Shown here: positions 22,062 to 30,634 of the stretch, in pieces
Numbering within the stretch: the stretch's first letter is position 1
How the letters are laid out: every line of letters starts with the position of its first letter
Origin: Deinococcus aquaedulcis
GTDB taxonomy: Bacteria > Deinococcota > Deinococci > Deinococcales > Deinococcaceae
Reading direction: 5' to 3'
NCBI RefSeq assembly: GCF_019693445.1
Contig: NZ_JAHRBL010000002.1
Location: 334,828-398,827, forward strand
DNA: 64,000 bases
The notes under the pieces: generated by a model
The model's database searches: none
Told to the model about the DNA's origin: nothing
What the model saw: only the letters and a program-made list of their open reading frames with translations
Made by a program: the position numbers and the translations under genes

Positions 22062-22973
22062 CTAACGAGGCCACCCGGTGAAGAGATGCCGGCGCGCTTC
22101 ACCCTCACTTAACAGGGGCGCGCCCAGTTGCGTGCGGATGAAGGTCTGCTGGCGTTTGGCGTACTGGCGGGTGGCCAGGGCAATCTGCGCGGCGGCCTCC
22201 GGCACCGCCAGAGTTCCGCCCGCCACCGCCAGGGCCTCGCGGTAGCCCAGGGCCTGCCAGACGGTGGGGCGCGGCTGGGTGTCTGGGGGCACCTGCGCGG
22301 CCAGCCACGCGGCTTCACTGGCCCAACCCGCGTCAAACATGGTCAGCACCCGGGCATGCATGCGGGCTTCAAGTTCTTCCGGGGGGCGCGTAAAGGCCAG
22401 CACCTCGTAGGGAAAGGCGGGCGGGCGGTGCCCAAAGTCGCCAGGGTAACGGCCGGTGCGGCGGTAGATCTCCTCGGCGCGCACCACGCGGCGGGGGTTG
22501 CGCTCCAGGCGCGCGGCCTCGGCGGGGTGGCGGCGCTCAATATCGGCCAGCAGGGCGTCCAGGCCCCGCTCGGCCAGCTCGGCCTCCACCTCGGTGCGCG
22601 CACTGGGGTCGCTGGGCGGGGTCAGCGGCAGGCCGCGCACCAGGGCCGAGAGGTAAAAGCCGCTGCCGCCCACGATCAGCGGTATGCGGCCCCGTGAGAG
22701 CACGTCGGCCAGGGCGGCCTCGGCCAGGGCGACAAAGCGGGCCACGTCAAAGGGCTCGTGGACCTCGGCCACGTCCAGCAGGTGATGGGGCACCTGCGCG
22801 CGTTCGGCGGGCCCCGGCTTGGCGGTACCGATGTCCAGGCCCCGGTACACGGTAAAGGCGTCGGCGCAGACCAGTTCGCCGCCCGCGTGCAGGGCCCAGT
22901 CCAGGGCCAGGGCGCTTTTGCCAGCGGCGGTGGGGGCAGTCAGGATGGGCAGCGCGCGCACGGCGAGGATCAT
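22062..22973 (-). CDS. miaA: tRNA dimethylallyltransferase
   Basis: A 303-residue enzyme that adds the isopentenyl group to A37 of tRNAs reading UNN codons. The P-loop is TAPTAAGKSAL (13-23), followed by DAFTVYRGLDIGTAKP (the family has DSMQVYRGMDIGTAKP), VGGSGFYLSAL, and the C-terminal WQALGYREAL and TRQYAKRQQTF. The Asp of DAFTVYR is retained. The gene is divergent from the small heat-shock gene, with only 47 bases between their starts. I see no clear -10 for it. Confidence 0.93.
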   Translation of the reverse strand: MILAVRALPILTAPTAAGKSALALDWALHAGGELVCADAFTVYRGLDIGTAKPGPAERAQVPHHLLDVAEVHEPFDVARFVALAEAALADVLSRGRIPLIVGGSGFYLSALVRGLPLTPPSDPSARTEVEAELAERGLDALLADIERRHPAEAARLERNPRRVVRAEEIYRRTGRYPGDFGHRPPAFPYEVLAFTRPPEELEARMHARVLTMFDAGWASEAAWLAAQVPPDTQPRPTVWQALGYREALAVAGGTLAVPEAAAQIALATRQYAKRQQTFIRTQLGAPLLSEGEARRHLFTGWPR

Positions 22974-23020
22974 AGAGGATGCGGACGCGGCCCCAGGGGG
23001 CGGGTGCTACCGTAGGGGGC

Positions 23021-23428
23021 ATGAACGAGCCCGTACTGGCGCGACTGCACCACCTGATGACGCTGCGGGAAGAGGTGGAAACCCTGGCCAGCCCCGTGCC
23101 CTGGACCCCGGCCGCCGACTGGACCGACGACGACGCCCACCTGTGCCTGCAGCTGGACGTGCCCGGCGTGGACGCCGAGTCCCTGGAAGTGCAGGAAGAC
23201 GGCGAAACGGTCACGGTGGCCGGCCATCGCCCGGCCCCTGAACGGCTGCTGCGCGGCGAGCGCCCCAGCGGCATTTTCCGGCGCACCCTGACCTTCCCTG
23301 AACCCGTGCGGCCCCAGTCGGGGCAAGCCTCGCTGGTCCACGGCGTGCTGACGATCCGCTTTGAAAAGCGCCACCCCACCATCAGCGTGCCTTCCAGTGA
23401 TCTGGGGCGGGAAGAGCAGGGGGAGTAG
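23021..23428 (+). CDS. Small heat-shock protein (Hsp20/alpha-crystallin family)
   Basis: A 135-residue ATP-independent holdase chaperone. A short N-terminal arm (1-32) leads into an alpha-crystallin domain (about 33-125) with LQLDVPGVDAESLEV, RRTLTFPEPV and HGVLTIRFEK. The final HPTISVP carries an IxV C-terminal anchor of the type used in oligomer assembly. The ATG at 23021 has TACCGT seven bases upstream, supporting a leaderless start and excluding the longer ORF. It is divergent from miaA. Confidence 0.9.
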   Translation: MNEPVLARLHHLMTLREEVETLASPVPWTPAADWTDDDAHLCLQLDVPGVDAESLEVQEDGETVTVAGHRPAPERLLRGERPSGIFRRTLTFPEPVRPQSGQASLVHGVLTIRFEKRHPTISVPSSDLGREEQGE

Positions 23429-23753
23429 GCGCGAAGGGCGGCTGTAGAACAGATTCAATGCTTCGCGCTCAGGGGCTGGGTGGCGGGTTCAGCGGCTCAG
23501 AGGAAGAGGGTGGACAGGCTCAGCATTCCGCAGAGAGCCACTCAATGACCTCGCTGTTTCGCCACCCTTGCCGGAACTCGAAGAGGTTGGGATCTGGACA
23601 GCGGCGCACCAAGGGCCGGCAAGCGGGCTCAGCGTCCCTGACGACAATTCACAGCCTCCGCGCCTCGCGTGAGAACGGCCCGCAGTCTTGCCCGGTCGAG
23701 GTGTTTGTCCTGCTCCGCCGCCCCCCTCCCTACCCGTCCTCACCCTGATGGCA
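23429..23753. other. Intergenic region after the Hsp20 gene
   Basis: No coding sequence is convincing; short ORFs on both strands lack family resemblance and have atypical composition. The region sits between convergent genes and ends in a strong hairpin at 23754. Confidence 0.4.
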
Positions 23754-23812
23754 AACAACGAAAGCGGGCGGGTTCGGTGTTCTTTCCCGGCCCGCCCGCC
23801 CGCTTGGTTGTT
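23754..23812. terminator. Long hairpin between convergent hsp20 and pfkA
   Basis: A stem of about 17 bp (AACAAC plus AAGCGGGCGGG, with one small mismatch bubble) folds over a loop of about 22 bases. It lies 41 bases past the pfkA stop. On the minus strand it is followed by a T-rich tail, so it is mainly the pfkA terminator and could also stop read-through from hsp20. Confidence 0.75.
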
Positions 23813-23852
23813 GAGGTTCACCCTCGGGCACACCCCCCCACTCGACCTGACC

Positions 23853-24863
23853 TCAAATACTCAGGGTGCGGGCGCAGCGGTACAGGTCGCGGCTCACGTC
23901 CTTGCGCTGCTCCCAGGTCTCGTTCAAGGGGGTGTAGCTCACCTCATGGTTCTGGCGGCCGATCATCACGCCCTTGCGGCCTTCCATCAGGGCGTACACG
24001 GCGGCTTCGCCCAGACGGCTGGCCAGAATCCGGTCCGAGGACACCGGGCTGCCCCCGCGCTGGATATGGCCCAGGATGCTCACGCGGGTTTCCATGCCGG
24101 TGCCTTCCTGAATGGCAGCGGCGACCCCGGTGGCGCCGCCTGGATAGCCCTCGGCCACGATGATGATGCTGCCCAGCTTGCCGCGCTTGACGCTGCTGCG
24201 CACGGTGTCCAGCACACTGGCCATGTCCTTGGCGTCCTCGGGGATAAAGACCTCCTCGGCGCCGCCGGCCACCGCCACGTCCAGGGCAATGTGGCCGGCG
24301 TGGCGGCCCATCACCTCAATCACGAAAATACGCTCGTGGCTGGCGCCGGTGTCGCGCAGCTTGTCCACGGCGTCCAGGGCAGTTTCCACGGCCGTGAAGT
24401 AGCCAATGGTGTGGTCGGTGCCGTACAGGTCGTTGTCAATGGTGCCCGGCAGGCCCACCACCGGAATGTCATGTTCCTCTTGCAGGAAGTGGGCGCCGTG
24501 GAACGAGCCGTCCCCACCAATGACAATCAGGGCGTCCACGTCGTGGGCGCGCAGGTGGCGGGCACCCCGGGCGCGGCCTTCGGGGGTGCGCCAAGTGGCG
24601 CTGCGGGCGGAGAGCAGGATGGTGCCGCCGCGCTGAATCGTGTTGGCCACGTCCCGGGGCCCCAGGGTCACGAAGTCGCCCCGGTGCAGGCCAGAAAAGC
24701 CCCGGCGCACCCCAATCACCTCTATGCCCTGCGAGGTGGCGGTGCGCACCACGGCGCGGATGGCGGCGTTCATGCCGGGGGCGTCGCCGCCGCTGGTCAG
24801 AACGGCAACGCGGCGAATCCCGGCGGGATTGGGCTGGGGCGGGCAGTGCGGAACATCGGTCAT
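23853..24863 (-). CDS. pfkA: ATP-dependent 6-phosphofructokinase
   Basis: A 336-residue glycolytic kinase that converts fructose 6-phosphate to fructose 1,6-bisphosphate. Family motifs are [13 protein letters not shown] (22-34), [10 protein letters not shown] (ATP site), the catalytic [15 protein letters not shown] [13 protein letters not shown], and GHIQRGGSP near the C-terminus. The N-terminus has about 16 extra residues. It lies 45 bases downstream of rsmI and may be cotranscribed with that operon. The strong hairpin after it marks the operon end. Confidence 0.95.
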   Translation of the reverse strand: MTDVPHCPPQPNPAGIRRVAVLTSGGDAPGMNAAIRAVVRTATSQGIEVIGVRRGFSGLHRGDFVTLGPRDVANTIQRGGTILLSARSATWRTPEGRARGARHLRAHDVDALIVIGGDGSFHGAHFLQEEHDIPVVGLPGTIDNDLYGTDHTIGYFTAVETALDAVDKLRDTGASHERIFVIEVMGRHAGHIALDVAVAGGAEEVFIPEDAKDMASVLDTVRSSVKRGKLGSIIIVAEGYPGGATGVAAAIQEGTGMETRVSILGHIQRGGSPVSSDRILASRLGEAAVYALMEGRKGVMIGRQNHEVSYTPLNETWEQRKDVSRDLYRCARTLSI

Positions 24864-24908
24864 GGAGGGGGCCTCGTTTCGGTCGGCGGTGCCGCCAGGG
24901 CAGGAACT

Positions 24909-25838
24909 TCAGTCGGTGGAACGGTCGGAAGCGCTTCCGGTGGCCTGAAGCGCCAAGGTGTAAGCGTCATTCTTACGCAAACCCTGGCGCTGCAACTGCT
25001 CACGTATATCCCTCACGCTGTGGCCGGCTTCTGCCAGGGTCTGGGCCAGGGCAGCGAAGTCGGTGCTGGGCGCCGCCTCGGCCGGGGCGCGGCCGGCCAC
25101 CACCACCACAATCTCACCGCGCACGCCGCCCTCGAAGTGGGCGGCCAGTTCGGCCAGGGTGCCGCGCGCGGTTTCCTCAAAGCGCTTGCTGAGTTCGCGG
25201 GTCACGCTGGCGGGGCGCGTCTCGCCGCAGGCGGCGGCGAGGTCTTGCAGGGTGTCGTGCAGACGGTGGGGACTCTCGTACAGCACCGAGGTTTCTTCGC
25301 GGGCGGCCACCGCCGCAAGGCGCTCGCGGCGGTCGCGGCCCGCCCGGGGCAGGAAGCCTTCAAAGGCAAAGCGTCCGGCTGGCAGCCCTGAGAGCACCAG
25401 CGCGGGCACCAGCGCGGTGGGGCCGGGCAGCACCTCCACTGGCACGTCGGCCGCCAGCGCGGCCTGCACCAGTTCGGCGCCGGGATCGCTGATGCCGGGG
25501 GTGCCGGCGTCGCTCACGTAGGCCAGGCGGGGGTGGCGCTCCAGCACCTGCGGCGCGCGGTTCATGGTGTGGGCGTCCAGGCGCACCAGGGGTTTGCGGA
25601 TGCCCAGGTGGGTCAGCAGCGCGCCTGTGCGGCGGGTGTCCTCGCAGGCCACGGCGTCGGCGGCGCGCAGCACCTCCAGGGCCCGCAGGGTAATGTCGCC
25701 CAGATTGCCGACGGGGGTGGGCACCAGCCAGACCCGGGCGCCGCTCTGGTCGTGGGCCGGCGCCGGGGCGTGGTCTGGCTCGGTCCAGGCGCCTTCGTCT
25801 AGCGGCTCATCCAGCGGCCCATTTACCGGCTCAGTCAT
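24909..25838 (-). CDS. rsmI: 16S rRNA (cytidine(1402)-2'-O)-methyltransferase
   Basis: A 309-residue tetrapyrrole-methylase-fold enzyme that 2'-O-methylates C1402 in the ribosomal decoding centre. Signatures are LVPTPVGNLGDITLRAL (38-54), CEDTRRTG, SDAGTPGISDPG, LPGPTALVPAL and FEGFLPR. An acidic N-terminal extension of about 34 residues is unusual. Its ATG overlaps the end of the 77-residue upstream gene by eight bases, so translation is probably coupled. Confidence 0.95.
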   Translation of the reverse strand: MTEPVNGPLDEPLDEGAWTEPDHAPAPAHDQSGARVWLVPTPVGNLGDITLRALEVLRAADAVACEDTRRTGALLTHLGIRKPLVRLDAHTMNRAPQVLERHPRLAYVSDAGTPGISDPGAELVQAALAADVPVEVLPGPTALVPALVLSGLPAGRFAFEGFLPRAGRDRRERLAAVAAREETSVLYESPHRLHDTLQDLAAACGETRPASVTRELSKRFEETARGTLAELAAHFEGGVRGEIVVVVAGRAPAEAAPSTDFAALAQTLAEAGHSVRDIREQLQRQGLRKNDAYTLALQATGSASDRSTD

Positions 25839-26064
25839 CGGCCCCCGGCAGGGCGGCGTGCAGGGGCCCTGCCGCCGTGGCCGCCAGCCCGGGGGTGGGC
25901 TTCAGGCGCACGCGCACCTTGCGGGGCCGCTTGAGCACATTGGTAATTCGGGCGCGCAGCAGTTCGCCTTCGCCCACCGTCACCGTCACGACCGCGCCCT
26001 CGGGCAGACGGCCGCCGATAATCACCACCACGCCGTTTTCCACGACGCCTTTGTACGCTTTCAT
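25831..26064 (-). CDS. Small protein with AF2212-like (DUF104) N-terminus
   Basis: A 77-residue protein. The N-terminal YKGVVENGVVVIIGG-RLPEGAVVTVTV resembles the short beta-rich AF2212/DUF104 domain, often annotated as an antitoxin. The C-terminal half is Arg/Pro-rich and then Ala-rich. No toxin gene is next to it; it lies between a membrane protein and rsmI, overlapping both (ATGA with the first, 8 bases with the second). A role beside the ribosomal methylase is possible but unsupported. The similarity is weak. Confidence 0.6.
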   Translation of the reverse strand: MKAYKGVVENGVVVIIGGRLPEGAVVTVTVGEGELLRARITNVLKRPRKVRVRLKPTPGLAATAAGPLHAALPGADD

Positions 26065-26489
26065 GTGTCCCTCCCCTGCGCGCGGCGCACCCGGCGTTCG
26101 GCCGCCGATTGCGCTTCGCGCAGCGCCACGATCTCGCTTTCCCGCGCGCCGCCCAGCCGGGCGTAGCGGTCAATCACCTCGGCCGCTTCCCGGCGGCGGT
26201 CCAGGCGCAGCAGCAGCGCGCCCAGATGCTCGCCCCCCACAAAATACGCGCGGGGATTGTCCGGTTCGGCGGCCACCTGCGCCCGCGCTGTATCCAGCCG
26301 CGCCAGATGCGCGCGGTGCCGGTTGACCTGCCAGCGCACCAGAAAGGTGGCGAGACTGAAAATCAGGGCCGCCCCCAGCACCGAGAGCGTGACGGCCTCG
26401 GGCACGCCAATGCGCGCGCCAAGTTGCACGGTCAGCGGAAAGCTGAAGGCCAGCACCACCAGCACCGCCAGCGTGGCCGCGTAGTTCAT
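26061..26489 (-). CDS. Membrane-anchored protein with helical C-terminal domain
   Basis: A 142-residue protein with two N-terminal transmembrane helices (about 2-22 and 32-55), then a basic stop-transfer and a cytosolic helical segment (about 60-142) resembling one TPR-like hairpin (ARAQVAAEPDNPRAYFVGGEHL). Function unknown. The ATG at 26489 has an AGGTGG Shine-Dalgarno and is preferred to the ATG six codons upstream. It is the first gene of the coupled operon leading to rsmI; its stop overlaps the next ATG (ATGA). Confidence 0.65.
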   Translation of the reverse strand: MNYAATLAVLVVLAFSFPLTVQLGARIGVPEAVTLSVLGAALIFSLATFLVRWQVNRHRAHLARLDTARAQVAAEPDNPRAYFVGGEHLGALLLRLDRRREAAEVIDRYARLGGARESEIVALREAQSAAERRVRRAQGRDT

Positions 26490-26692
26490 GCCCCACCTGC
26501 GGGGCAAAGGGTCAAGGCTGGCATGGGCCCAGTGTAGCGGGCGGGCCCGGCAGCAGAGGTCAAGACCCGTTCAGACGCAGGTGAAAGGGTCTTGATCTGG
26601 GCGCAGCGGGCTTTCAGGACCGGCGCGGGTGAAAGGGCAGGGCCTGTCACGGGGCCCTGCGAGTCCCTGCCAAATGCCGTAAGCTGCCCCGC

Positions 26693-27133
26693 GTGCGCCT
26701 GCACCTGATTACCGTTGGCGAACCCAAACTGGCCTATGCGCGGGCCGGGTGGGACGAGTACGAAAAGCGGCTGCGGCGCTTTCACCGCGTGCAGATCACG
26801 CGGGTGTCTGCCCGCACCCAGGCGCAGGAAAGCGAAGCGGTGCGCCGCGCGGCGGGGCGGGCGCCGCTGGTGCTGCTAGACCCACGCGGCGCGCAGTTTA
26901 CTTCTGAAGGTCTGAGTGCCTTTCTGGACGCGCAGGCGGTCTCTGGCGTGGGCGAGCTGGCCTTTGCCGTGGGCGGCCCGGACGGCCACACCGATGAGTT
27001 GCGTGCCGGGGCGGCCCGCCTGTGGAGTTTGGGGCAGCTGACCCTGCCGCACGATCTGGCGATGGTGGTGCTGCTCGAAGCCCTGTACCGCGCCGGGACC
27101 ATCAGCGCGGGTGAGCCGTACCACCGGGGCTAG
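26693..27133 (+). CDS. rlmH: 23S rRNA (pseudouridine(1915)-N3)-methyltransferase
   Basis: A 146-residue SPOUT-class enzyme that methylates pseudouridine 1915 in helix 69 of 23S rRNA. Visible signatures are the N-terminal RLHLITVGEPK, the LLDPRGAQFTSEGLS segment, the SAM-knot FAVGGPDGHTDELR (about 96-109) and the C-terminal HDLAMVVLLEALYRAGTISAGEPYHRG. The family length is about 150-160. The start is a GTG with TAAGCT seven bases upstream. Confidence 0.95.
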   Translation: MRLHLITVGEPKLAYARAGWDEYEKRLRRFHRVQITRVSARTQAQESEAVRRAAGRAPLVLLDPRGAQFTSEGLSAFLDAQAVSGVGELAFAVGGPDGHTDELRAGAARLWSLGQLTLPHDLAMVVLLEALYRAGTISAGEPYHRG

Positions 27134-27166
27134 GAACCTCTTCCTGGAGACGCGCGTCGTGCCTAC

Positions 27167-27325
27167 ATGCCTGCACTGGGTCCACTTGAACTTCTCGTGC
27201 TGCTGCTCGCCGCAAGCGGTCCGCTGGTTGGCCTCTGGTTGGTGGTGTGGTGGCTTAGGGAGGCCAGGAAGCCAGACCAGCCCCAGCACACCGAAGCCCG
27301 CGTGCCGGACCCGGAGCGCCCCTAG
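27167..27325 (+). CDS. Possible 52-residue single-pass membrane protein
   Basis: A short ORF with one long hydrophobic helix (about residues 7-30, LLVLLLAASG then a Trp-rich WLVVWW edge), a basic stop-transfer RREARK-like segment and a polar tail. The composition is that of a real small membrane protein, and it fits neatly between rlmH and the acetyltransferase gene. There is no Shine-Dalgarno at good spacing and no clear -10, so it may be chance. Confidence 0.4.
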   Translation: MPALGPLELLVLLLAASGPLVGLWLVVWWLREARKPDQPQHTEARVPDPERP

Positions 27326-27384
27326 ACACCACAATGCCGGCCGGCCCTGTGCCCTGAACCCCCTGGGCTACGCTGGGCGGCAAG

Positions 27385-28017
27385 ATGCCTGATCTGCCTG
27401 CCCCTTCGGCCGAGTGGCTGCGCGCCCCCACCCTGCGCGGGCGGGCCGTGACCCTCGAAGCTCTGCGCCCCGAACATGCCGCCGACCTGCACGCGGGGGC
27501 CACCGAAGACACCATCCGTTTTCTGGCGCGCGGCGGGCCCACAGCGCAGACGGTGCCGGCCTGGGCCGACTACATTGAGCGGCTGAACGCCCTGCCGCGC
27601 CGGGTGAACTTTGCCGTGCGCCTTGGGGATGGGCCGGTGGTGGGGCGCATCAGCTACAGCGAGGTGCGCGCAGAGGACCGCTGGGTGGAAATTGGCACCA
27701 TGCTGCTGCCCGCCGCGCAGGGCACCGCCGTGAACCCGGAAGCCAAGCGTCTGCTGCTGGCGCGGTCTTTTGAGGCGCTGGGCGCAGGGCGGGTGCACTT
27801 CAAGGTAGACGCGCGCAACGAGCGCAGCCTGCGGGCCATGCGGCGGCTGGGCGCGGTGCAGGAAGGGGTGCTGCGGGCGTATCAGGTGCGGCCGGACGGC
27901 CATGCGCGCGACAGCGTGATGTTCAGCATCCTGGCGGCCGAGTGGCCTGCGGTGCGGTCGGCGCTGGATCAGCGACTGGACGACCTTCTGGGGCGGGCGG
28001 CACAGCCTCTTCCATGA
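27385..28017 (+). CDS. GNAT acetyltransferase, RimJ/RimL type
   Basis: A 210-residue acetyl-CoA-dependent acetyltransferase. It opens with the RimJ/RimL-type LRGRAVTLEALRPEHAADL. The core contains GRISYSEVRAEDRWVEIGTMLLPAAQGTAV, and the C-terminal block HFKVDARNERSLRAMRRLGAVQEGVLR is typical. Substrates are protein N-termini or small amines. A TACGCT element lies ten bases before the ATG. No operon partners. Confidence 0.85.
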   Translation: MPDLPAPSAEWLRAPTLRGRAVTLEALRPEHAADLHAGATEDTIRFLARGGPTAQTVPAWADYIERLNALPRRVNFAVRLGDGPVVGRISYSEVRAEDRWVEIGTMLLPAAQGTAVNPEAKRLLLARSFEALGAGRVHFKVDARNERSLRAMRRLGAVQEGVLRAYQVRPDGHARDSVMFSILAAEWPAVRSALDQRLDDLLGRAAQPLP

Positions 28018-28063
28018 GAAAAGATTCAAGATTGTCATCAGAGGTCTGGTAGCTTGGCCCCTG

Positions 28064-28516
28064 ATGCGCCGCCCCTTGCTTGCCGCTGCCCTCGCCGCGC
28101 TGAGTGTGCCCAGCGCCCACGCCCTGATTGTGCCCATGCCCGGCTGGACCCCGGTGGGCGGCGACGCCAACTACTGGACCGACGCCAGTGGCAACTGCCT
28201 GATGCGCGAAGAACGCCACGGGCAGGCCTTTCCAGCCTTTGCCAGCCCGGATGAGGCGCGGGCCTTTGCCCTGAAACTGCAGGGCAGCCTGGGGCGCACC
28301 ATGCGCAACGTGGTCACCCAGCCGGTGGACCGCGCGGGCCGCTGGAGCGTGCTGGCCGCCTACGATTTCAAGGAAGGCGGCACCAGTTACCGGGTCAGCC
28401 AGCTGTTCCTCAGTGACAGCGGCCTGCTGCGCACGGTGACCGGCAGCAGCGCGGCCGACGGCGCGGAGGCCTGCGTGAACGAGATGCGCGACTTTATCCG
28501 CTATCTGGCGAACTGA
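28064..28516 (+). CDS. Exported 150-residue protein of unknown function
   Basis: It begins with a signal peptide (about 1-20, LLAAALAALSVPSAHA). The mature part has two cysteines (in GNCLMREER and EACVNEM), which could form a disulfide, and a WTP-W-TDASG aromatic start. No known domain was recognised. TAGCTT lies eight bases before the ATG, so a leaderless mRNA is likely. It is probably periplasmic or surface-located. Confidence 0.6.
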   Translation: MRRPLLAAALAALSVPSAHALIVPMPGWTPVGGDANYWTDASGNCLMREERHGQAFPAFASPDEARAFALKLQGSLGRTMRNVVTQPVDRAGRWSVLAAYDFKEGGTSYRVSQLFLSDSGLLRTVTGSSAADGAEACVNEMRDFIRYLAN

Positions 28517-28646
28517 GGGCGGCGGCCTGTTCTATTGGTGCCACGGGCCTGTGCGGCCCATCACTTCGTTCTCCCCTGGGGCAGGGAGGAAATCCCCGCG
28601 CCCTGTTGTGACGGCACTGGCCGCTCGCACGCGGTAGAACAAAGGC

Positions 28647-29420
28647 GTGCCCACTGCGCCCGAAACCCTGCTGACCCGCCTGAATGCCATTGCCGGGGTG
28701 GTGGCCAATTCCGGCCACGCGCTGGCCCTATTGGGCCTGGGTTCGGTGGGCCGTGAACTGCAGCGGCTGGACCGGTGGTCTGACCTCGACTTTTTTGTGA
28801 TCGCCCGCACAGGCGAGGTGGGCCGGTTTCTGGACGGTGCGTGGCTGGCGCAAGCCGCGCCCCTGACCTTTACGTTTCGCAATACCTCAGACGGCGCCAA
28901 GGTGCTGTTTGAGGATGGCATCTATGCGGAATTTGCGGCCTTTGAGGGGTCCCGCCTACCCGAACTGCCGCTGATGAGTGCGCGGGTGGTCTGGGCGGCC
29001 CCGGACTTTCCGGGCCTGCCTGCAGTGCCGCCCGCGCCGCTGCCCACACACACGGCCGAGACGCACGCCCACCATCTGGGCGAGGCGCTGACCAATCTGC
29101 TGGTGGGCCTGGGCCGCTACGGGCGCGGCGAGCGGCTGAGCGCCATGACCTTTGTGCAGGGCTACGCGCTGGGGCATGTGCTGGCGCTGGCGGCGGCACG
29201 CGGCGCCCTGCCGACGGCCGGCGCAGATCCCTTCAGCCCCGAGCGGCGGGTGGAGGCGCGCGCCCCTGGGTTGGCGACGCAGTTACCGGCCTTTGCACCG
29301 GGGTACGCGGGCACCCCGCAGGCGGCGCTGGCCCTGCTGGCGCATCTGGAGGCCCACGAAAGCGTGCCGCCAGCCATGAGCCGCGCCATCCGGGCCGCCG
29401 CCCAGGCCCTGGAGGAGTAA
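28647..29420 (+). CDS. Nucleotidyltransferase-fold protein
   Basis: A 257-residue protein whose N-terminal part (about 20-80) matches the polymerase-beta-like nucleotidyltransferase pattern: a Gly-Ser turn (GLGSVGRE) followed by WSDLDFFVI, giving the two metal-binding aspartates of DxD. The C-terminal half is helical, as in aminoglycoside-type nucleotidyltransferases. The substrate is unknown; antibiotic modification is possible but not shown. It starts at the GTG at 28647, preceded by an AAAGG sequence. Monocistronic. Confidence 0.65.
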   Translation: MPTAPETLLTRLNAIAGVVANSGHALALLGLGSVGRELQRLDRWSDLDFFVIARTGEVGRFLDGAWLAQAAPLTFTFRNTSDGAKVLFEDGIYAEFAAFEGSRLPELPLMSARVVWAAPDFPGLPAVPPAPLPTHTAETHAHHLGEALTNLLVGLGRYGRGERLSAMTFVQGYALGHVLALAAARGALPTAGADPFSPERRVEARAPGLATQLPAFAPGYAGTPQAALALLAHLEAHESVPPAMSRAIRAAAQALEE

Positions 29421-29558
29421 AGGGTGCTGGTGGCTTGATCTAGCCCCTCTCGCCGCCCGGCCGCCGCTGTCGTTTGAAACCCTGCACTTCGTTCGCCCCT
29501 CAGCCACTGGAGGAGCCCCCACTTCGGCGGCGCTGGGTTCCGCCCTCAGGGCGCGTGG

Positions 29559-29564
29559 TAGGCT
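29559..29564 (+). promoter_or_regulatory. -10 element TAGGCT upstream of the mraY leader ORF
   Basis: TAGGCT lies 11 bases before the ATG of a 12-codon ORF that leads into mraY. Transcription would start within a few bases of that leader ATG. Confidence 0.45.
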
Positions 29565-29575
29565 CCCCGGTTGAG

Positions 29576-29614
29576 ATGCAGACTGTGCGTGGAATTCAGG
29601 CGGTGTGGCCATGA
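29576..29614 (+). CDS. Putative 12-codon leader peptide overlapping mraY
   Basis: ATG-initiated 12-codon ORF ([12 protein letters not shown]) whose TGA overlaps the mraY ATG as ATGA. It starts a few bases after the predicted transcription start, while mraY itself has no Shine-Dalgarno. It could deliver ribosomes to mraY by termination-reinitiation. Evidence is positional only. Confidence 0.4.
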   Translation: MQTVRGIQAVWP

Positions 29615-30534
29615 TGGTCGTGACGGCGCTGCTGTCGTGGTTTCTGGTGGGGCTGTTCGTGCGGGTCAGCAAGGCGCGCGACTGGGGCCAGCGCGTGCGC
29701 GCTGACGGGCCGCAGACCCACCTGATCAAGGACGGCACGCCCACGGCAGGCGGCGTGCCCTTCGTGGTGGCCATGCTGCTGGTGTTCGTGCCGCTGTACC
29801 TGAGCGGGCAGGGCGGCGACAGCCGCGAACTGATCATCATGCTCACCGCCCTGGGCATGGGCCTGATCGGCGGGGCCGACGACCTGCTGAAAATCCGCTC
29901 ACGCATGAAGGGCAGCGGCAAAAGCGAGCTGCTGGCGCGCGAGAAGTTCCCGCTGCAGTTTCTGGTGGCGGCGCTGTTCGCTTACTTCGCCGCGCCGCTG
30001 GCCTCGCACGAACTGGTGCCGGGCCTGGGCCGGGTGGGGGACGTGGTCCTGCTGACCCTGGTGATGGTGGGCAGCGTGAACGCCTTTAACTTTGCCGATG
30101 GCCTGGACGGGCTGCTGTCGGGCATTGCCATCATCGTGCTGCTGCCGCTGCTGGGGCTCTCGCCCATCAGCGCCCTGCTGGCAGCGGCGCTGCTGGGCTT
30201 CCTCTGGTTCAACGCCCACCCGGCGCGCGTGTTCATGGGCGACATGGGCAGCCACGCCATCGGGGCGATTGCGGCGGGGGCCTACGTGCTGCACGCCGAC
30301 GTGTGGCTGCTGCCGCTGGCGGCCATCATTCCGGTGGTGGCGGTGCTGAGCGTGGTGATTCAGGTGGCGTCGTTCAAGCTGCGCGGCAAGCGGGTGTTCA
30401 AGATGGCGCCCATTCAGCACCACTTTGAGCACAAGGATATCGGCTGGCCCGAAACGCACGTCACCATGCGGTTCTGGGTGATCACGGCGGTGGCCACAGC
30501 GGGCGTGTGGTGGCTGCTGGGCGGGCGGCCATAG
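29611..30534 (+). CDS. mraY: Phospho-N-acetylmuramoyl-pentapeptide-transferase
   Basis: A 307-residue polytopic enzyme that transfers phospho-MurNAc-pentapeptide to undecaprenyl phosphate, forming lipid I in the cytoplasmic membrane. Signatures are [12 protein letters not shown] (about 32-43), GADDLLKI (family GFxDDxxK), [12 protein letters not shown] (the NxxNxxDGLDGL motif), [12 protein letters not shown] and MAPIQHHFE. About ten helices are present; the first helix is at the very N-terminus, as in Deinococcus homologues. The ATG at 29611 overlaps the end of a leader ORF. No other mur genes are adjacent. Confidence 0.95.
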   Translation: MMVVTALLSWFLVGLFVRVSKARDWGQRVRADGPQTHLIKDGTPTAGGVPFVVAMLLVFVPLYLSGQGGDSRELIIMLTALGMGLIGGADDLLKIRSRMKGSGKSELLAREKFPLQFLVAALFAYFAAPLASHELVPGLGRVGDVVLLTLVMVGSVNAFNFADGLDGLLSGIAIIVLLPLLGLSPISALLAAALLGFLWFNAHPARVFMGDMGSHAIGAIAAGAYVLHADVWLLPLAAIIPVVAVLSVVIQVASFKLRGKRVFKMAPIQHHFEHKDIGWPETHVTMRFWVITAVATAGVWWLLGGRP

Positions 30535-30634
30535 CGGCGCCCAAGGCTGGCAACGGGGGGAGGGGCGCGCGCCGCCTCTCCCCTGTTTCTGTGTGGCTTC
30601 GCCTGTGCCTGCTTCTGCGCGTACACTCGGGCGC

